Below are positions 60,058 to 64,000 of a stretch of DNA of 64,000 nt, in pieces (positions within the stretch are counted from its first letter, which is position 1; each line of letters begins with the position of its first letter). The DNA is from Actinomycetota bacterium (GTDB lineage Bacteria > Actinomycetota > Aquicultoria > Aquicultorales > Aquicultoraceae), in contig JAGXSZ010000035.1 in assembly GCA_018333515.1 (NCBI GenBank), forward strand, positions 52,322-116,321, read 5' to 3'. The position numbers and the translations under genes are program-made. The notes under the pieces were generated by a model that was not told where the DNA came from, did no database searches, and saw nothing but the letters and a program-made list of their open reading frames with translations.

Positions 60058-60534
60058 TTACTTAAAAACAAGCCACTCGTTGCCTTTGCCCTTTTTTGTG
60101 TGGACGAGATGGAATTCGCCTTCCAGCCGCTTGCCCTTGAGGACGATTTTGAGACTGCTGGGCTTCTTCTGGGCAACCTCAAAGGTGCCCGAGTCCCAAA
60201 TAGCGACGGTGCCGGCCCCATACCGGCCCTCAGGAATCGTTCCTTCGAAATCGATATAGTCGACCGGGTGGTCCTCGACCATCATAGCGAGCCGCTTGAC
60301 CCCCTTCTCTGTGGATATCCCCTTAGGGACGGCCCAGCTCTTAAGAACCATCTCCCCCGAGGGCTCATCCGACTCGAAGTAGTCGGCCGGGAGTTCCAGT
60401 CGGAAATCATAATGGTGGCGGACGGAGTGATGGTCGTGGACGACAAACCGCCCACCATGCTCCGCACCGGATTCACCGCTCGGCTCAGGGGTCTTATCAA
60501 AACTTCTTTTTTCTCTATATTCTTCGAGTGCCAT
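60058..60534 (-). CDS. stand-alone LigD 3'-phosphoesterase (PE) domain protein
   Basis: A 158-residue protein consisting only of the LigD PE domain: FVVHDHHSVRHHYDFRLEL (metal-binding His/Asp cluster), LKSWAVPKGIS, MMVEDHPVDYIDFEGTIPEGRYGAGTVAIWDSGTFE and a C-terminal GEFHLVHTKKGKGNEWLVFK. In full LigD this domain trims 3'-phosphates and ribonucleotides at DNA ends for non-homologous end joining. No Ku or ligase gene is in this window, so it may serve repair alone or with genes elsewhere. It is transcribed on its own. Confidence 0.9.
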   Translation of the reverse strand: MALEEYREKRSFDKTPEPSGESGAEHGGRFVVHDHHSVRHHYDFRLELPADYFESDEPSGEMVLKSWAVPKGISTEKGVKRLAMMVEDHPVDYIDFEGTIPEGRYGAGTVAIWDSGTFEVAQKKPSSLKIVLKGKRLEGEFHLVHTKKGKGNEWLVFK

Positions 60535-60639
60535 GAAGATATTATATGGAGAAACGCCCGTCGAAGACTAGCTTTATATTTTCGCACGCCGGGGAGTATT
60601 GTTTAAAGCCTATCTGATTTAGGAAACATAGGCTTAAAC

Positions 60640-61149
60640 ATGAAAGGCTGGCGAAAACAGATGGCACGACCGGAAGAGAGTTCAACACCGCCGATGATGG
60701 TCCCGTACTTCGCTCTCACTTCGACCCGAGGGAAAGAGGTAACGCTGTGGGACTTCAAGCAGCGTAAAAACCTGTTGCTCTACTTTTTTAACGGCGCGGA
60801 TTGCCGGGATTGCCGCCATACCTTGATGCGCTTGCGCGATGATCACAGCCGGTTCGAGCAGTTAAGTACTGAGGTCATTGCCATCGGGGTCGATGAGCCG
60901 GCACCACTCAGCGCGCTCGTCGATGCACTACATATACCTTTCCCGGTTCTATCCGACGCGTCGGGAGCCGTTGCTTCAAAATATGGCTTACTCGAAAAGC
61001 CGTCGGCCAAACCAATGCCCTCGGTCTTTATTGCGGACAGGTACGGCGCGCTGGAGGCATCCTGGGTAGTCGAGCGCGAATCGGAACTCCCCGACCAAGA
61101 CGAACTTCTCGCCAATCTCCAACTACTCGAACTTCGATGTCCCGAGTGA
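60640..61149 (+). CDS. peroxiredoxin-like redoxin (AhpC/TSA superfamily)
   Basis: A 169-residue thioredoxin-fold protein: PYFALTSTRGKEVTLWDFKQRKNLLLYFF, then NGADCRDCRHTLMRL with a C-x2-C at the active site, and PFPVLSDASGAVASKYGLLE. The CxxC placed where peroxiredoxins carry PxxxTxxC makes it closer to thiol-disulfide redoxins or BCP-like proteins. Probable role: peroxide or disulfide reduction. Starts ATG 60640 and 60661 are both possible, neither with a strong site. Confidence 0.75.
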   Translation: MKGWRKQMARPEESSTPPMMVPYFALTSTRGKEVTLWDFKQRKNLLLYFFNGADCRDCRHTLMRLRDDHSRFEQLSTEVIAIGVDEPAPLSALVDALHIPFPVLSDASGAVASKYGLLEKPSAKPMPSVFIADRYGALEASWVVERESELPDQDELLANLQLLELRCPE

Positions 61150-61177
61150 GGCGTCTAATTTTAGGCGGTTCGCCTAT

Positions 61178-62251
61178 TTAGCCGAAGAAGCCGAATATGT
61201 GATTGCCGGGAAGCCGTATATGTATCATGTATCTTACGTAAAACAGCATAATGAACAAGACGGCAAGCGGTAGAGCGCGCAGAATTATTGGCTTGCGCAA
61301 TTTGAAGTCGAGCAGGTCGTCTACTCGTCTTGATATACTAAGTCTTGGCGCCAAGTCGCTCTTTACGATGCCAAGCGCAGGCTGAGGCATAGAAAAACCG
61401 CTTGATATTTCGGCGACTTTAGCAATCGCACCTGCGAGTTCCACAGGTTTTCCAGTGGTCTTTGCGGCGAGGTAGTCGGCCGCCCGCTCTCTCTCCGCGC
61501 TCAGCAACCTAAATGTTACCCAGACAAACGGACTGAAGAACACCAAGTCTCTTAATGCTATCGCGGCCCAAAGTTTGATGTTGTCTTTTCTCTTGAAGTG
61601 GGCGAACTCATGCGCAAGGACGGCCTCGATCTCGGCGTCGCTCAGTTTATCGACGCTTTCTAAGGGCAGGGCGATCGTGAAGTTAGTAAACCCTATCATC
61701 AGCGGGCAAGGAACATCCGCGAAGGTTATTTTAGGCATTTTTACATTGAAGCTCTTACTCAATCTCTCGGCAATCGCGTAAACCCTCTGGTGCATTACGT
61801 GGCTTAGCTCTTCACTCGCGGCCAGACGCTGTCTGTACGCATATAACGCGGCCCACCGGACAGCGAGCATCACGAAGAACAATACCGCCGCGACCAGCAG
61901 GACGTTCATGAACAGCTCGGTGCCCCCGGGCTTCAATAGAGTATTGTCGGACAGTCTATAAGTAGAATACTTATCAGCCGACGCATCTACGAGATTCATC
62001 GGATCAGGTATCTGGAAGCAAGATCTAAAATTTAGCTTGCCCCATTCGATCTCGTCCATCCTCGGTACATAAAAACCACCGATAAGAATAGTGAGCGGCT
62101 TGATTAACGGCGCAAATAGAAAGAGGTGTCTGAGCGATGGTCGCTTAACAAAGAACATCTTCATAAAAAACAGTGCTAGTAGAAGGGTTAACGCTGAGCC
62201 TACAATAGCGGGCAGAACATGATAAAAAGCAAGCATTTTCAAGACATCCAT
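61178..62251 (-). CDS. M56/BlaR1-type membrane metallopeptidase
   Basis: A 357-residue membrane protein with four or five transmembrane helices. The zinc site is HEFAH in IEAVLAHEFAHFKRKDNIKLW, and the third ligand region is LLSAERERAADYLAAKTTG. A preceding segment, PLMIGFTNFTIALP, is typical of M56/M48-like peptidases. No sensor domain and no BlaI repressor gene is adjacent, so beta-lactam sensing is unlikely. A role in membrane protein quality control or signalling by regulated proteolysis is inferred. ATG 62251 has only a weak AGAGAG site. Confidence 0.85.
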   Translation of the reverse strand: MDVLKMLAFYHVLPAIVGSALTLLLALFFMKMFFVKRPSLRHLFLFAPLIKPLTILIGGFYVPRMDEIEWGKLNFRSCFQIPDPMNLVDASADKYSTYRLSDNTLLKPGGTELFMNVLLVAAVLFFVMLAVRWAALYAYRQRLAASEELSHVMHQRVYAIAERLSKSFNVKMPKITFADVPCPLMIGFTNFTIALPLESVDKLSDAEIEAVLAHEFAHFKRKDNIKLWAAIALRDLVFFSPFVWVTFRLLSAERERAADYLAAKTTGKPVELAGAIAKVAEISSGFSMPQPALGIVKSDLAPRLSISRRVDDLLDFKLRKPIILRALPLAVLFIMLFYVRYMIHIRLPGNHIFGFFG

Positions 62252-62463
62252 GACGGAACTCTCTCTTTTTTGCCGGATGGCTTTGGTGTATCCTTAAGCT
62301 GGCGCGTGTAACGTTTAATCGCGCTGCTTAAAATATTACACGCTTGAACGCTAAAAGTTAAGCATATTAACGCAACAATCGATGCCTTTGTTTCTACTTT
62401 ATGGTTCAAGGGCAAATTTTATTCTTAGAGCGGGCGATATAAACCATGAAAGGGGAGCTGCGC

Positions 62464-63537
62464 ATGTCCGATTCGGTCGCGCTCATTGAAGAGCTGGTAA
62501 ATGCATCGGGTATATCCGGTTTTGAGGCGGAGGTAAGGGAGGTCGTCAGGCGTCATCTCGAACCTTTGACGGAGATTTCCACCGACAATCTCGGTAGCAT
62601 CATAGCGAAAAAGGCGGGAGCCGCCTCGGAGCCGCGCATCATGATCGCCGGCCACATGGACGAAATCGGCCTTATGGTATCGAGCATAAGCAAAGACGGT
62701 TTCATCATGTTCCAGCCCCTCGGAGGTTGGTGGGATCAGGTCATGCTTGCCCAGCGTGTCGTTGTCAAGGGCGGCAAAGGCGATGTGCCGGGCGTCATAG
62801 GCTCGAAACCCCCTCATCTGCTCGCACCCGAGGAGCGCAAGAAAGTCGTTGAGATGAGGGAGATGTTTATAGACATCGGTGCCTCCGGCAACGACGACGT
62901 CAAAGAGATGGGGGTGAAGCCCGGCGACCCCATAGTAATCGATAGTCCTCTGACGAGGATGAAAAAAGAGAATATGCTCATGGGAAAAGCTATGGACGAC
63001 CGGGTTGGCTGCGCGGTCTTTATTGAGGTTATCAAGCGGTTGAAAGATATCGACCACCCCAATACGGTTTTCGGTGTCGGCACCGTTCAGGAAGAGGTCG
63101 GCTTGCGCGGCGCGAAGACGAGCGCGGCCGTCATCCATCCCGATGTGGCGATTGCGGCAGAGGTCTCTATCGCGGGGGACACGCCCGGAGTGCGGGAAAA
63201 CGACGCCCAAGCCAGGCTGGGCAAAGGACCGGCCATCGTCGTTCTCGACGGGTCGATGATACCAAACGCAAAGCTGCGGGACTTGATCGTGAAGACAGCC
63301 GAGGAACACGAGATTCCCCACCAGTTCCAGGCGGCGGGGACCAGGGGGGGCACCGATGCCGGCAGAATCCATCTGCACGGCACCGGGGTGCCGAGCATCG
63401 TCATAGGCGTGCCGACTCGCTATATACACAGTCACGTCGCCGTCATCGACCATAACGATTTCGAGAACACAGTCAAACTCATGGTCGAAGTCGTCAAAAT
63501 GTTGGACATCGAAACCGCCAAGAGCCTAAAGCCATAG
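62464..63537 (+). CDS. M42-family aminopeptidase (FrvX/YsdC type)
   Basis: A 357-residue co-catalytic metallopeptidase: ASGISGFEAEVREVVRRHL at the start, metal ligands in MIAGHMDEIGLMVSSI, GKAMDDRVGCAVFIEVI, GTVQEEVGLRGAKTSAAV (catalytic Glu) and EVSIAGDTPG, and a final His in VPTRYIHSHVAVID. It forms a large self-compartmentalised complex that trims peptides. ATG 62464 follows AAAGGGGAG; an ATG at 62446 lacks a site. A hairpin about 150 bp downstream probably ends its transcript. Confidence 0.93.
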   Translation: MSDSVALIEELVNASGISGFEAEVREVVRRHLEPLTEISTDNLGSIIAKKAGAASEPRIMIAGHMDEIGLMVSSISKDGFIMFQPLGGWWDQVMLAQRVVVKGGKGDVPGVIGSKPPHLLAPEERKKVVEMREMFIDIGASGNDDVKEMGVKPGDPIVIDSPLTRMKKENMLMGKAMDDRVGCAVFIEVIKRLKDIDHPNTVFGVGTVQEEVGLRGAKTSAAVIHPDVAIAAEVSIAGDTPGVRENDAQARLGKGPAIVVLDGSMIPNAKLRDLIVKTAEEHEIPHQFQAAGTRGGTDAGRIHLHGTGVPSIVIGVPTRYIHSHVAVIDHNDFENTVKLMVEVVKMLDIETAKSLKP

Positions 63538-63685
63538 GCAGTCTCCGGCGAGAATAAATTCGATATCGGCAGCGCGTGCCGACGATTACGACTGAAGCTT
63601 ATTGCGGAGTTCTAATATCTCTACGACTTCAGCTTCGCCATTGAGCTTCAATGGATGAGAGGTTCGTACATCGTTTGAATAGAAA

Positions 63686-63715
63686 AAGCGGGGTCCAATC
63701 AAAGCGGACCCGCTT
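63686..63715 (+). terminator. terminator-like hairpin after the M42 gene
   Basis: AAGCGGGGTCC (63686-63696) pairs with GGACCCGCTT (63706-63715) apart from one bulged G, giving a GC-rich stem with a short loop; only two T follow. Between 63538 and this hairpin I see no gene. Confidence 0.5.
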
Positions 63716-63723
63716 GTACGGTG

Positions 63724-64000
63724 GTGTGGGAGTTGCGCCTTGCCAAGCTCAAGGAGCACACGTGACCTGAGATGGTCACCTTGACAAAGCCTAGCCAGCA
63801 GTCATGTACCGAGTCTTGCGTGGTGTCTGGTAACAGGCGCTCACGAAGCGTAGACAGGAAGATAGCAGGCCGGAATAAAGTGAAGAGGATAATTAGCCCC
63901 GAAATAGAACGCGTTGTGAAGCAGCCGACCTTTTCTCTCAATGGGGAAGGCAGAAACTTAGGTAGTCGCGAGCGGTGAGAATATCTAGTTGCTTCCGGGG
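63724..64000 (+). mobile_element. possible 5' part of a group II intron (runs off the window)
   Basis: From GTGTG at 63724 to the window end the sequence has no convincing coding frame. It has the texture of group II intron domain I: many short purine-rich linkers and GAAA-like loops (for example GGTGTCTGG near 63819, CGGAATAAAGTG near 63871, GAAGCAGCCGACC near 63917). Group II introns begin GUGYG, and bacterial class C introns insert right after terminator hairpins, as here. The reverse transcriptase gene and domains V-VI would lie beyond the window, so this is a pattern-based suggestion only. Confidence 0.4.

Noticed and set aside
59962..60606. Plus-strand open frame of 214 codons near 60 kb
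   Set aside because: Antisense to the LigD phosphoesterase-domain gene, which has all family motifs.
62425..63453. Minus-strand open frame of 342 codons opposite the M42 peptidase
   Set aside because: Shadow frame; the plus-strand gene carries the full metallopeptidase motif set.
63772..63978. Short open frames on both strands at the window end
   Set aside because: No motifs or start signals; the stretch looks like structured noncoding RNA.
1..64000. CRISPR arrays or rRNA genes
   Set aside because: No regularly spaced repeats and no rRNA-like conserved sequence seen anywhere in the window.

Overview
The window looks like the chromosome of an anaerobic or microaerophilic, hydrogen-using bacterium of moderately high GC content. 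It resembles deep-branching, subsurface-type Actinobacteria. This placement is inferred from a UPF0182 membrane protein, a hemE-hemH-hemY operon, corrinoid/RACo-type methyl-transfer genes, a membrane-anchored [NiFeSe] hydrogenase and frequent GTG/TTG starts; no taxonomic marker is present apart from part of one tRNA.

Layout. 1-46 is the 3' part of tRNA-Asn(GTT). About 47-5167 is a visibly AT-richer accessory island behind that tRNA. It holds an HTH-nucleotidyltransferase/HEPN pair, an IS110-family element with a 12-bp inverted repeat around its noncoding end, an AbiEi/AbiEii pair and a truncated SWIM-type gene. 5168-9094 carries a very large PEP-synthase-like fusion protein with a PP2C-type phosphatase. 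9342-10847 is an ArsR/ACR3 arsenic operon with a clear operator. 12410-16476 is a HAD-GH65 phosphorylase plus a tandem universal stress protein. 17262-21215 is a hydrogenase operon: Tat-exported small subunit, large subunit, cytochrome b and maturation endopeptidase. The large-subunit frame is interrupted by an in-frame TGA exactly at the Ni-binding cysteine and should be read through as selenocysteine to 20009.

21317-31035 holds housekeeping and small stress genes: UPF0182, a haem-binding DUF3365-HAMP sensor, PEP synthase, DUF378, a ferritin-like protein, a zinc ribbon and MarR. 31249-34840 is hemE-hemH-hemY. 34959-41541 has a MASE3-PAS-GAF-SpoIIE phosphatase, a LuxR-type regulator with a degenerate receiver, ArsR, WrbA, a DUF134/NifX-like pair and DUF1232.

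The most distinctive region is 41772-58610. It contains a corrinoid protein, two UroD/MtaA-type methyltransferases, a RACo-like corrinoid activator, a hydantoinase/oxoprolinase-like ASKHA protein and a convergent DUF1638 gene. These are followed by a NitT/TauT-type ABC importer, a half-size MFS protein, a third UroD-type protein, a molybdopterin oxidoreductase, and a 2-hydroxyacyl-CoA-dehydratase/double-cubane-type protein with its ATPase activator. No MttB-, MtaB- or MtrH-type substrate methyltransferase is present. I infer a C1 or demethylation pathway for an unidentified imported substrate in which UroD-type proteins may do the substrate chemistry.

58637-63537 carries M23, M56 and M42 peptidases, a stand-alone LigD phosphoesterase domain and a peroxiredoxin. 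After a hairpin, the last ~280 bases are noncoding and may be the 5' part of a group II intron. No CRISPR array or rRNA was seen.
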